Under the pieces are notes generated by a model. That model worked only from the letters and a program-made list of their open reading frames with translations, did not search any database and had not been told where the DNA came from. The position numbers and the translations under genes are program-made. This document shows positions 1 through 8,591 of a stretch of 64,000 nucleotides of DNA, one piece after another (within the stretch, counting starts at the first letter, position 1; the number at the start of each line of letters is the position of its first letter). Origin of the DNA: Streptomyces sp. NBC_01288 (GTDB lineage Bacteria > Actinomycetota > Actinomycetes > Streptomycetales > Streptomycetaceae); contig NZ_CP108427.1 of NCBI RefSeq assembly GCF_035982055.1, positions 7,377,001-7,441,000 on the forward strand, given 5' to 3'.

Positions 1-114
1 GAGTTCCAGGAGAAGGTGCCACACCAAGCGGGCTACTTCGCGGCGGCCGGTCCGGTGGAGTGGGAGGCGCTGAGGAGCTACCTGGACGATGTGGATCCGG
101 GCTATGCAACCTAA
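1..114 (+). CDS. C-terminal end of a protein cut by the window edge
   Basis: An open frame enters at base 1 and stops at TAA 112-114, giving the last 37 residues of a protein ending in DVDPGYAT. Too little is present to name a family. The gene is convergent with the next one: their stop codons overlap (TAG at 111-113 on the minus strand), so it lies directly at the end of the ten-gene minus operon. Confidence 0.5.
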   Translation, partial: EFQEKVPHQAGYFAAAGPVEWEALRSYLDDVDPGYAT

Positions 115-569
115 CCCTCCGGTTCCCGTGAGGATGCCCCTCGTTCCTCGACGGGTGTGATGAGCCGGGCGACGGCGTCATAGTCGACCGGCGTGCGCAG
201 AGCCCGTTGGCCCGGGTAGCGCAGCAACTCGCTTACCTCGGGACTGAGGAAGTACGCACCTGTGATCAGAAAAGTGAGGCGGTCGAAGGAGGTGCCGAGT
301 GCGCGCAGCACGGCGAGAGGGTCACTCGGTGCCTCCGGGGGAAGCGAGTGCAGAGTTAGGAGTATCGGTTCAGCGATGTCAGCCCGAATCGCTAGGGCTT
401 GTGCGAACCAGTTCTCACAGACACCCGCCTGAGTGGCGGAGGGCAACGTTCCGGACGGGTCGTCAGGGATGAGCGCTTCACAGATCCACCGGAGCTGAGC
501 TTGCACGGTCGCAAGGTTCGGCGGCACGGTGTTTGCCACTGGCCGGGTCTCCCTCGGTAGGTGGGTCAT
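111..569 (-). CDS. Small subunit of a GMC-type dehydrogenase (gluconate 2-dehydrogenase subunit 3 / DUF5987-like)
   Basis: A 152-residue protein. The ATG at 567-569 overlaps the stop of the GMC oxidoreductase gene (ATGA), so the two are translationally coupled and probably form one enzyme. The segment ICEALIPDDPSG and the later SPEVSELLRYPGQRAL resemble the conserved stretches of gluconate 2-dehydrogenase subunit 3 proteins, which pair with flavin-binding GMC subunits. I see no Tat or Sec signal, unlike many periplasmic members, so this pair probably works in the cytoplasm. It is the last gene of the minus-strand RiPP operon. Longer frames upstream only extend into the GMC gene in another frame and were not used. 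The family call rests on pattern recognition. Confidence 0.75.
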   Translation of the reverse strand: MTHLPRETRPVANTVPPNLATVQAQLRWICEALIPDDPSGTLPSATQAGVCENWFAQALAIRADIAEPILLTLHSLPPEAPSDPLAVLRALGTSFDRLTFLITGAYFLSPEVSELLRYPGQRALRTPVDYDAVARLITPVEERGASSREPEG

Positions 570-2200
570 GAGTCGGACAAGGTCGGTTGAAAGCGCGATG
601 AAGACATGAGAGCTTCGGTGTTTCGCAGCGCCAGAGCCGCGATGGTGCCCGTCGGGTTGACGGGGCCAGAGGTGGGAAAGACGCTGCCGTCGAACACGTA
701 CAGGTTGGGCACATCGTGCGCCCGCCCCCAGGGATCGACTACCGATGTTGCCGGGTCGTCCCCCATACGTGCTGTTCCCAGCAGGTGCCAGCCGGTTTCG
801 GGAGGCGCGGTGGATGTCGTCGTCTCGTACGCGCCCGCCGCGGTCAGCGACTCGGCCGCGCGTTGCTCGTTGAAGCGCAGCACCCGGCGGGTGTCGTCCG
901 AGATCCGGTAGGTGATTTTCGGCGCTGCTAGGCCGTGCGCGTCGGTGAGTGAGGCGTCGAGGGTCACCCTGTTGTCCTCGTACGGCATGTCCTCCGAGAT
1001 TACGGTCCAGAACGCGGAGCGGCCGAACCGTTTGACCACCTCGCGGTGGAAGGCCTCGCCCCAGGACGCCCTGCCACGCCAGTGCAGCAGGCGGGCCACC
1101 TCCAAAGGGCTGCCGGAGCCCATGAGTTGCCACTTGGCGCCACGTGCTCGGCCGCCGTTCGCCTCGTGAGCGTCGGCGAACTGCAGCGAGTACACACGCT
1201 GCCCGCTCGGCCCTTGCCAGGAGTCGAAGAAATCCTCGAAGACACCCTCCACCGAACTCATCGGATGCATCATCAGCCGCTTGCCCAGCAGCCCGGACGA
1301 GGAGTTGCCCAGGCCGTCAGGGTGATCCTTGCTCGCCGAAGCCAGTAGCAGCCGCGGCGTTCCGACTCCGTTGGCTGCCAGGACAACGACACTGGCACGC
1401 TGGAGATGCGGCGGCCCGCCGGCTCGGTCGACGTAGAGCACTCCGGTGGCGAGTCCCCGCTGGTCAGTCTCGACGCTCAAGGCCCGGGCGCCGCGGATCA
1501 GCCGCACTCCCAGCCGCTCCGCCCGCGGCCAGTGCGTCCGGTCTACCGAGCCCTTGGCACCGTCGGTGCAGCCGGTCATGCAGGTGCCTCGACGGACACA
1601 GGGTGCCAGGGTGCTCGTGCGGGCTGTCGCGATGGCGTTGGAGCCGGGCCACCAGTGCCACCCCAGGCGGTTGTGCGCCTCGGCCAGCCGTTGTTCCAGC
1701 GGGCCGAACACAGCCGGTGGCATCGGCAGGTCGAACCGGTCGGGGTACTGCGGGTCACCGCCCACGCCGGAGACCCCGAAGTCGGCCTCGACGCGCTGGT
1801 AGTAAGGGGCCAGGTCGGCGTAGGCCAGAGGCCAGTCGTCGCCGATCCCTTCTACGGTCCGGGTGCGGAAGTCGCTCGGTCGCATGCGATGCCACGCGGC
1901 GGCGTACAAGACCGTGCTACCCCCCACGCCGTTCCACATCTGGGGCACGATGTCGGCATCGGTAACTTCAATGGGATAGTCAGCGGGAGCGGCACGCCGG
2001 TTGGGATTCGCGGAGAAGTACCGGGTGCGGTTCAGTTCGTGCCCCGGCTGGTCAGGGCTGAGCCGGGAGTAGTTCGGGTCGTCGCCCTGCTCCAGACAGA
2101 TCACGGAATATCCGGACTCTGCCAAACGCGTGGCGGTGACGGCGCCGCTCGCGCCACCGCCGACGATTACGACGTCGCAAGCCGTGCCGGCTCGACTCAT
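566..2200 (-). CDS. GMC family FAD-dependent oxidoreductase
   Basis: A 544-residue flavoprotein. The N-terminus has the Rossmann FAD motif VVIVGGGASGAVTATRLAE followed by an acidic residue in ICLEQG. The C-terminus has HLLGTARMG and later DGSVFPTSGPVNPTGTIAAL, which carry the His and Asn of the GMC active site. These enzymes oxidise alcohols to carbonyls. The ATG at 2198-2200 overlaps the TGA of the upstream M16-like gene; the open frame continues further upstream, but that part is read in another frame by the M16-like gene, so this start was chosen. The next gene encodes a putative small subunit. In this cluster it may oxidise a hydroxyl on the peptide or on a small building block; that role is inference. 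Confidence 0.9.
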   Translation of the reverse strand: MSRAGTACDVVIVGGGASGAVTATRLAESGYSVICLEQGDDPNYSRLSPDQPGHELNRTRYFSANPNRRAAPADYPIEVTDADIVPQMWNGVGGSTVLYAAAWHRMRPSDFRTRTVEGIGDDWPLAYADLAPYYQRVEADFGVSGVGGDPQYPDRFDLPMPPAVFGPLEQRLAEAHNRLGWHWWPGSNAIATARTSTLAPCVRRGTCMTGCTDGAKGSVDRTHWPRAERLGVRLIRGARALSVETDQRGLATGVLYVDRAGGPPHLQRASVVVLAANGVGTPRLLLASASKDHPDGLGNSSSGLLGKRLMMHPMSSVEGVFEDFFDSWQGPSGQRVYSLQFADAHEANGGRARGAKWQLMGSGSPLEVARLLHWRGRASWGEAFHREVVKRFGRSAFWTVISEDMPYEDNRVTLDASLTDAHGLAAPKITYRISDDTRRVLRFNEQRAAESLTAAGAYETTTSTAPPETGWHLLGTARMGDDPATSVVDPWGRAHDVPNLYVFDGSVFPTSGPVNPTGTIAALALRNTEALMSSSRFQPTLSDS

Positions 2201-3171
2201 TGCGCCCTTCCCTTCTCCGTCTCCTCGTTCTGTTCGACCATGGAGGGCCACCAGGCGTTCCAGGCGCGGGCGAGGGCCGCCAACTTGGCACGAATATCTG
2301 CCTCGCCCACTGTCCGCAGCTCCTTTGCCGGTGCGAGTGCGAGGCGCCGGTACTGGCGGGGATTGGCCGCGTAGTCCAGCAATATGTCCGCTCGGGGGCC
2401 GGAGGCCGAGCGCTTGGCTGCGATCATGCCCGCTGTGTGCCGCGCCGCGAGCTCGATGTCGGCTTGGGTCAGCGACAGCGGTGCGGTGTTGAGCACTTCG
2501 TCGAGGATGCCGACAGCGGCTGGGTATCCTTCGCGGGCCGCCTGGAAGTCGAGACTCAGGACGCTGCGCCCGCCGACCGACAGGATCTCGGTGTAAGGGC
2601 CGTAGCAGAGCCGGGCATTCTGACGCAACGCGATGTGGAGCTGACCGGTGTGGCAGCCGGCCAACAGGGCACTCGCGACATGCCAGTCCACGATGTCCTC
2701 CGTTGAGGGAAGACTCCACTCGCAGACCAGTCCGGCCACGGTTGCACTGCTCAGCCAGGAAGCCTCACTCATCACGGTGAGCTGAGGCCCCGCGGCTGTA
2801 CCGGGCGTTTCAGATCGCGGTGGTAATGCCGTGCTGGCCCAGTCAGCCGGCTCGGAGCAAAGCGCTGATGGGTCCGATGGGCCGACGACGACGACCAGGC
2901 CCGAGCGGTCGGCATGGCGGGCCAGCGCGTCCACCACGGCGGGCGCGAGCTTGGGGGCACAGGTGGACTTGTAGCGCCGTCCGCGCTCTGTCTGCAGCCA
3001 GCTCAGGAGGACGGGATCTGTGTCGTTGCCGAGATCGAGGATTTCGAACGGCTCCGCATCCGGTTGCGTCCCGACGGGTGCGGCGGGGAACCAGCCGCGG
3101 ATCTCGGTGATCGGCCAGTGCGATGGGGCTCGAAGGACTTTCAACTCACGGGTGGTCGGCTGTCGGGTCAC
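2197..3171 (-). CDS. Inactive M16-like peptidase partner subunit
   Basis: A 324-residue protein with no HxxEH zinc motif. The stretch LRQNARLCYGPYTE and the following Gly-rich, Leu-rich segment match the C-terminal domain of M16 proteases, including the Arg and Tyr (RLCY) used for substrate binding. Two-gene M16 enzymes pair a zinc-bearing subunit with such an inactive Arg/Tyr subunit. The GTG at 3169-3171 overlaps the TGA of the active M16 gene (GTGA), which supports equimolar synthesis as a heterodimer. The likely job, by inference, is cutting the multicore RiPP precursor. Confidence 0.75.
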   Translation of the reverse strand: MTRQPTTRELKVLRAPSHWPITEIRGWFPAAPVGTQPDAEPFEILDLGNDTDPVLLSWLQTERGRRYKSTCAPKLAPAVVDALARHADRSGLVVVVGPSDPSALCSEPADWASTALPPRSETPGTAAGPQLTVMSEASWLSSATVAGLVCEWSLPSTEDIVDWHVASALLAGCHTGQLHIALRQNARLCYGPYTEILSVGGRSVLSLDFQAAREGYPAAVGILDEVLNTAPLSLTQADIELAARHTAGMIAAKRSASGPRADILLDYAANPRQYRRLALAPAKELRTVGEADIRAKLAALARAWNAWWPSMVEQNEETEKGRAQ

Positions 3172-4406
3172 GCTGTTGTGCCTTCCGCGCCGATCAGCCG
3201 ACCGCAGGGTGTCTCGACCAAGCGGAGAGAGGCCTGCCGGATCGCTCGGGGAAGCGGCTTGCGCAGTGCGTCCAGCAGTTCCTGTGAGGGAGTGGGGCCA
3301 TTGCCCAGAAGTGTCCGGGCGGCCAGGCGCTGGGCCAAGGCACGGGGGTTACTGGCAGTGCGTATCTCGTCCAGGAATTGGTGCTGGCCGCTACGCCCGC
3401 GTAGTGGCGCGATTCCCTCGGTGTCCGGCATGCCTGGTTTCTCCAGAACAGCCATTAGATCCGACTCCCTGAAGGCGGAGGCTGAGGGCCAACTGATGCT
3501 GAGATACAGAGGATCTGCGCTCTCCAGGGGGTCATCGAAGATGCCGAAGCGCACCTGGACGTCCCCCTCCAAGCGGTGGAGCCGGTCGGCCAGGAGACGC
3601 GACATGACGACGGTGTCCACGGGGGACAGCATGGAGCGGCCGCGACCGGGCACGGCCCAGACGAGAGCGTTCCGCGTACCGGGATACCGGACGGTTCGCG
3701 GCGCGAGTACGGCACACGGAGCGGCTGGATCTCTTTGCGCCGGGGGCTCGGACGTGAGTTCCGCCGGCAGCGCGTCATACACGTCCTCGAAACGGTGAGG
3801 GCCGACAACGGCGATCGCCGCTTGATCCAGCCGATAGGCGCGGGAATGGAAGGACCGGAGCGAGTCTGGTGTCGCGTTCAGGATGTCGACCACATCACCC
3901 CACCCGTCATGGGAGTGCGCGAAGTCCGTGAACAGCGCCCGCGGGGCGAAGGCCCAGTCCTCCGTGACGGGGGGCCAAGCCCGGGTCTTCTCGTGTATTT
4001 CGTTGCGGATGATCTGGAGCTGGTCGTGCAGGGCAGTGCCGTCGAAGAGAGGACGGAGGAATCGGTCGGCTTCTTGACGCAGCAGGGCGGGCAGCCGTTG
4101 CGGCTGGCAGCAGAGATTGAACACCGTGAAGTCCGGCCGCGTCTGCGCTCCTGAAGCTCCGCCCAGGCGGTGCACAGCCGAGTGGTAGTGCCCGCGCGGG
4201 ATCATCTTTGATCCCTCGAAGAGCATGTGCTCGCACAGGTGCGCGTATCCCGCCTCACCTGGCTTCTCGGACCGGAAGCCGTTGCGCCAGGCCACGGACA
4301 CAGCCGTGGACGGAACATCGACGGTGTGGACCACGAGCCGCAAGCCGCTCGGCGACTCCGCTGTCTCCGTCCGCACGTCTGCTCGCAGGGTGCGGGGGGC
4401 AGTCAC
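3168..4406 (-). CDS. M16 family zinc metallopeptidase (active subunit)
   Basis: A 412-residue protein with the inverted zinc motif HLCEH: His56, Glu59 and His60, with Glu136 or Glu139 in RNEIHEKT as the third ligand. It ends after an M16-type C-terminal domain. M16 proteases cut unfolded peptides inside a clamshell; in RiPP and PQQ pathways they process the precursor. The GTG at 4404-4406 overlaps the stop of the MmgE/PrpD gene. A longer frame to 4463 exists but would run into that gene, so the coupled GTG was preferred. Together with the following inactive subunit it is the obvious candidate for releasing the repeated cores. Confidence 0.88.
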   Translation of the reverse strand: MTAPRTLRADVRTETAESPSGLRLVVHTVDVPSTAVSVAWRNGFRSEKPGEAGYAHLCEHMLFEGSKMIPRGHYHSAVHRLGGASGAQTRPDFTVFNLCCQPQRLPALLRQEADRFLRPLFDGTALHDQLQIIRNEIHEKTRAWPPVTEDWAFAPRALFTDFAHSHDGWGDVVDILNATPDSLRSFHSRAYRLDQAAIAVVGPHRFEDVYDALPAELTSEPPAQRDPAAPCAVLAPRTVRYPGTRNALVWAVPGRGRSMLSPVDTVVMSRLLADRLHRLEGDVQVRFGIFDDPLESADPLYLSISWPSASAFRESDLMAVLEKPGMPDTEGIAPLRGRSGQHQFLDEIRTASNPRALAQRLAARTLLGNGPTPSQELLDALRKPLPRAIRQASLRLVETPCGRLIGAEGTTA

Positions 4407-5737
4407 CGTACTCCAACCGGGACATGGGCCACTTGGGCGACGTTCTCCAGGAGACGTTGCCAACTCCGCGGATCCATCCCCTCGAATGCCTTGAGCGAGC
4501 GGACGAACCGGCTTGCTCCTGCTGTGTCGCCGGACATGCAGAGCCGTGCTTTCCGCTCCATGTGGGACCAGCTGTTCTGCGGTGACGTCGCACCATAGAC
4601 AAGGGGGTAGGGATGAGTGCCTGCGCTGGTGTGCACAGTGATCTCACCGTGGAGTTCGTCGCCGAACCTTTCCAGGTGTCCTGGTAGCAGCCGCAGATGG
4701 ATGCTCTTGGCGCGGGCTTTTGCGGCTTCTGAGGCGATCCGCCCCACCGTCAGGTCGGCCAGTGTGATCTCGCCCGTGTGGAGCATGACGCCCGCGAGAT
4801 GGGGAAGCGAGAAACGTACCTCGTCGGGTGTGCGCGGTTCGGCGTACTTGCTGGCGGACAGCACATATTCGGGTACGTCGACCGTGGCACCGCTCATCGT
4901 TCCCGGAGCGTGTCGTCGGGCGATCACAGAGAGCGCCTGAAGTGTCTGCGCGAAGTAGGCACAGACGGGCAGATCCTTGAAATATGTGCGGAGTTCCGTG
5001 AGCGCCCAGGGCTGGGCGTAGTCGTGCGGGCTGGTCAGTTCGGCAGACTCCACGCGCTCGGTCAGCGTCGTGTACCAGTGCCGGTCGGCCGGACCGTACT
5101 GCGTTGTGGTGGCGGTGTGCACGGCTTCGAAGGCCGAACGAGCTGCAGAGGCGACCTGGAAGGCCTTCCCCGAACCGCCGAAGGCCACCGCGCTGCCGTT
5201 CACGGACGTACCGACCAGGCTCAGGGCGGTCCGGGCTACGTTCGTGTCCTCCGCCCGTGCTTGACACAGGGCCAGTACTGCGCCGAAACCACCGAGTATG
5301 GCGGTGGGGTGCAGCCCTCGAAGGCGCAGCGGCTCGCCGTAGGCGTAGCCGAGTACGGCCATGGCCTCCAGGCCCGCCACGTAGCCGCGTAAGACGTCGG
5401 CGGCGTTGATGCGGCCGAGCTCGAATTCCGCTATGAGACCCGGGAGGAGAACCACTCCGGGATGCCCGGCCGTCATGTAGTGGACGCTGTCCCAGTCGTC
5501 TATGTGCCCGCCCAGAGCGTTGAGGAACACCGCGTCAGCGCCAGCCACCCGCTGGGTTGTGCCCCAGACGCTCGCGCCGTTCGGATGGGTCAGGACGCCC
5601 TCCGGGACGGGACTTCGACGGCGTCCGTTCAGTGCGCAGACAACAGTGTCGGCCAGCGTCATGGCGGCTTCGTCAAGAAGCGCGGACGGCACATCCAAGG
5701 GGGCGCAGGCTGCGTCGGGCAAGGACCGGATGTGCAT
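4403..5737 (-). CDS. MmgE/PrpD family protein, copy 1
   Basis: A 444-residue protein of the MmgE/PrpD family (2-methylcitrate dehydratase, cis-aconitate decarboxylase and relatives). The recognisable part is DDWDSVHYMTAGHPGVV, with the His and Asp/His pairs of the active site, followed by a helical GLEAMAVLGYAYG region. It opens MHIRSLPDAA, closely like copy 2 at 15115 (MDIRTLPDIA), and both lack any signal peptide. The ATG at 5735-5737 overlaps the stop of the MFS gene by one base (TGATG). Family members catalyse water elimination or decarboxylation on carboxylic acids; the substrate here is unknown. Confidence 0.85.
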   Translation of the reverse strand: MHIRSLPDAACAPLDVPSALLDEAAMTLADTVVCALNGRRRSPVPEGVLTHPNGASVWGTTQRVAGADAVFLNALGGHIDDWDSVHYMTAGHPGVVLLPGLIAEFELGRINAADVLRGYVAGLEAMAVLGYAYGEPLRLRGLHPTAILGGFGAVLALCQARAEDTNVARTALSLVGTSVNGSAVAFGGSGKAFQVASAARSAFEAVHTATTTQYGPADRHWYTTLTERVESAELTSPHDYAQPWALTELRTYFKDLPVCAYFAQTLQALSVIARRHAPGTMSGATVDVPEYVLSASKYAEPRTPDEVRFSLPHLAGVMLHTGEITLADLTVGRIASEAAKARAKSIHLRLLPGHLERFGDELHGEITVHTSAGTHPYPLVYGATSPQNSWSHMERKARLCMSGDTAGASRFVRSLKAFEGMDPRSWQRLLENVAQVAHVPVGVR

Positions 5738-6975
5738 CAGTGACCCCTCTGCTGTCCGGTCCGTGCCCGGGCCAGGAGTAGGGTTCCTGCCCCTGCGGCG
5801 AGGAGGAGTGCTGCCGGAACTGCGAAACTCCGCTGGAGGCCGGTGAAGGCGGCGGTGGACGTGACGAGGACGGGGCCGAGAGCCTGTCCTGCCTGGATAG
5901 ACGTGTTGTTCAGCCCGAACGCCACTCCGGCGTTTCCGCTCCCGGCGGCTTCGCTGAGGGCCACGGCGAGGATCGTGCCGATCTCACAGATCGCGAGGCA
6001 GAAAAGGACATAGGCGACGACGGTCGGAGTCAGTCCGGAGACGAGAGCGAGGCTGCCAGCGAGTACTCCCCCGGCGGCCAGGGTGGGACCACTCAGCTTT
6101 CTCGCGCCTACCCGGTCGGTCAACTTGCCCCACGCGAGGGCGGTCAGAAGCGATGCGGCTCCGCCGGCTGTAAACGCGATGCCCGTCAGTGCCTTGCCTT
6201 GTGAACCGAGGTGGGTCAGCCACAGGGGGAGCACCGTCTGGATCGCGGCCACTGCGACCGCGACCATGAGAGATACTGTCAAAATCCACCAGACGTCGGG
6301 CAAGTTGACCGCGCCGTCCATGCGCCACCAACTGCGGGACGTGGGCTGCGCTGCGGCCTGCTCCTCGGTCTTGGGGGGCGCGGCTTTGAATCTTCTGGGG
6401 ATCACCAAAATGGTGAGCAGGGTGACCATTCCCGCCGCGGCCGCCACCGCGTAGACCGTTCGGAAACCGTAGACCGACAAGAGGACCCCTCCCACAGAAG
6501 GGCCTATGAGCGAGCCTGAGTTCCGGGCGATGGACAGATAGCTCATGCTGGTGCCGGTGCGTCCCTCGGGCGCATGCACGGCGATCAGCGCGGTCGCGGC
6601 GGGGATGAACCCCGACGCTAGCCCGTTGAAGACGCGCAGTACGAGCAGTTCGTGAACCGACGTGCAGAAGATCGTGGCGACGTATACGAGCCCCACGGCG
6701 ACCACTGACCGGATCATCATCGGGTACCGGCCGTACTTGTCTGCCAGTGAGCCCCAGATGGGGTTCACGATCGCCGCGACGGCGAACGTCACACCGATGA
6801 CTGGTCCGACCCAAGCCACCCCGTTTCCCCGGGTGAGGTGCAGGATGAGCAGCGGAAGGACAGGGAGGTTCATGTAGAAGGCGACCGACGAGCAGAACGT
6901 GGCCACGCTGACGAGCATCAGCGTGCGCTGGAAGTCGGCCGTCTCCTTGATGCTGGTGACGCTTGTTCGGGTCAC
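5737..6975 (-). CDS. MFS transporter
   Basis: A 412-residue integral membrane protein with about 12 hydrophobic segments and the MFS loop motif GSLADKYGRYPMM between helices 2 and 3. The central loop (about residues 200-220) is charged and the second half repeats the pattern (GKLTDRVGARKL). The family exports drugs and peptides, so it may export the RiPP product and provide self-resistance. The GTG at 6973-6975 overlaps the stop of the SagB-type gene (GTGA). Substrate cannot be told from sequence. Confidence 0.88.
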   Translation of the reverse strand: MTRTSVTSIKETADFQRTLMLVSVATFCSSVAFYMNLPVLPLLILHLTRGNGVAWVGPVIGVTFAVAAIVNPIWGSLADKYGRYPMMIRSVVAVGLVYVATIFCTSVHELLVLRVFNGLASGFIPAATALIAVHAPEGRTGTSMSYLSIARNSGSLIGPSVGGVLLSVYGFRTVYAVAAAAGMVTLLTILVIPRRFKAAPPKTEEQAAAQPTSRSWWRMDGAVNLPDVWWILTVSLMVAVAVAAIQTVLPLWLTHLGSQGKALTGIAFTAGGAASLLTALAWGKLTDRVGARKLSGPTLAAGGVLAGSLALVSGLTPTVVAYVLFCLAICEIGTILAVALSEAAGSGNAGVAFGLNNTSIQAGQALGPVLVTSTAAFTGLQRSFAVPAALLLAAGAGTLLLARARTGQQRGH

Positions 6976-7703
6976 GGCACAACCACACTGTAGATCGCAC
7001 GTTCGTCGGTGCGGCCGATGTCCAGCAGACGATTGAGCCGGTCGTCGGCGAACCCTCCCACCGGTGTAGCAGCGACCGCGAGATCTGCCGCCACCAGGAG
7101 GAGATTCTGCGCCAGATGGCCGGCCTCCAGCAGTGCGAACCGGTAGGCACGCTCGCCGTACTTCACCGCGGAGCGGGAGAACTCAGCGGTGAGGAGGACG
7201 ACGGCCTGTGCGCGGCTGATCCACTCGTGCCCGAACACGGCCAGCAGATCTTCTTCCATCGGCCGGTCTGTCAGCTCTTCGAGGTGGTGATCGAGCGGAC
7301 GGTAGTGATACAGGCCAGCCTTGAGGTCTGGATCGCCTCTCCAGACCAGATAGGCCTCGACCGGGAAACGTGCTCCTGCGGACGGGTAAGCGCGACGCGC
7401 CCCGGGGTTCTCGGGAGTGTGCCAGACCCGCAGCGCCTCCTTGAGCAGCACCGAGAGGCGGGCATGGTCCAACGGCGCCGTCGTCGCGCGCTCCGACCTA
7501 CGATCACTGAAGGCCTGGCTCAGGTTGAGCCGAGGATTCCACGGCACGTCCGGTAGAGCCACGGCGGGGAACCGCGGATAGGTCTTGAACGCGACGTCGA
7601 TCCATTCGCGCGGCCAGTCATCGCTCGACGTCCAGTGCTCGGACTGCATGAAGCGGCCGTCGATCGAGCTGGTTGAGTTGAAATCCAGGAAGCGGGAAAC
7701 CAC
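6972..7703 (-). CDS. SagB-type dehydrogenase (azoline oxidase, nitroreductase fold)
   Basis: A 243-residue FMN nitroreductase-fold protein. RRAYPSAGARFPVEAYLV matches the SagB signature around R-YPSAGA-YP, and KYGERAYRFALLEAGHLAQNLLL plus PVGGF match later conserved blocks. In azol(in)e RiPP pathways this enzyme oxidises azolines made by the YcaO/E1 pair to azoles. The E1 and YcaO genes lie on the opposite strand beyond 11353, which supports this role. The GTG at 7701-7703 is preceded by an AAGAGG-like ribosome site. It is 12 bases downstream of the phosphatase gene. Confidence 0.88.
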   Translation of the reverse strand: MVSRFLDFNSTSSIDGRFMQSEHWTSSDDWPREWIDVAFKTYPRFPAVALPDVPWNPRLNLSQAFSDRRSERATTAPLDHARLSVLLKEALRVWHTPENPGARRAYPSAGARFPVEAYLVWRGDPDLKAGLYHYRPLDHHLEELTDRPMEEDLLAVFGHEWISRAQAVVLLTAEFSRSAVKYGERAYRFALLEAGHLAQNLLLVAADLAVAATPVGGFADDRLNRLLDIGRTDERAIYSVVVP

Positions 7704-7715
7704 GATGCCTCTTCG

Positions 7716-8591
7716 TCAGCTGATGGTTACAGGGGGGCCGGTTCTCGTGGAGGGTTGGCCCGGCGCTGCGTCGTTGCACAGGCTGGCCTGCAGGAGGTGG
7801 GCGCGGAATTCGGCCACGTTGGCCGAGCTGCCGCACACCCACACCTCCTGGCCGCCTACCGACTGGAGTTGGACGCTGGTGCCGCCAGCCGACCGCACAA
7901 GGGCACGGCCGGCTGCGGTGTCCCACTCGTACAACCCCACGGAGATGTACACATCGAGGCCGCCGGTGACCAGCTTCAGCAGATCGCAGGCAGCTGAACC
8001 GGTGCGGTCCAGGACAGCGCGATACGGGGTTAAGCGGTGGATGATGTCCCACGCCTCCGCGTGTGTGGCGACTCCGTAGGGAACACCCACAGCGAGTCGG
8101 ATCGCCGATGAGGGCCTGGGCCACCGCAGTTGGTCGGGGCGGACTGTTCGCGTGCTGACCGCGATGTCGTCGGCTGGCCGATGAATGGCGCCGAAGGCAG
8201 GCAGCTCGCCGACGAAACACCCCACGCTGACAGCGTAGTCGGGGTTGCCTGCGGTGAAGTTGGCGGTACCGTCCAGCGGGTCGACCGACCATCGGATGTT
8301 CCTCGCGCCCGTGACCAGTCCGCGTTCTTCGGAAGTGATCTCGTCCCAGGGCCGGTGCCGCCGGATCATGCTGATGACGGCGCTCTCCGCGTTCTCATCC
8401 GCCGTGGTGACTAAGTCTGTCGGATCTGTCTTCACCCGGACGTTGAGCCGGTCCGGGGCCGTTCGCCGGATGGCGTCCGCGCCCACGGCCGCCGCCATCC
8501 GGGCCACGGTCTCCAACTGCTCCAGGTCACCGAACTGTTCGGGGGCGTGAGCGCCGGACCGTGCGAGAGTCTGTGGGTCAGTGCTGTTCAA
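7716..8591 (-). CDS. Inositol monophosphatase family phosphatase
   Basis: A 291-residue protein with the metal-binding motifs of the family: SEE at residues 87-89, DPLDGTANF beginning at Asp104, and a C-terminal WDTAAG. The family removes phosphate from inositol phosphates, 3'-phosphoadenosine phosphate, histidinol phosphate and other small phosphates. Its position between the ATP-grasp and SagB-type genes, with a 14-base overlap to the ATP-grasp gene, ties it to the cluster. It may dephosphorylate a pathway intermediate; that is inference. Confidence 0.88.
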   Translation of the reverse strand: MNSTDPQTLARSGAHAPEQFGDLEQLETVARMAAAVGADAIRRTAPDRLNVRVKTDPTDLVTTADENAESAVISMIRRHRPWDEITSEERGLVTGARNIRWSVDPLDGTANFTAGNPDYAVSVGCFVGELPAFGAIHRPADDIAVSTRTVRPDQLRWPRPSSAIRLAVGVPYGVATHAEAWDIIHRLTPYRAVLDRTGSAACDLLKLVTGGLDVYISVGLYEWDTAAGRALVRSAGGTSVQLQSVGGQEVWVCGSSANVAEFRAHLLQASLCNDAAPGQPSTRTGPPVTIS

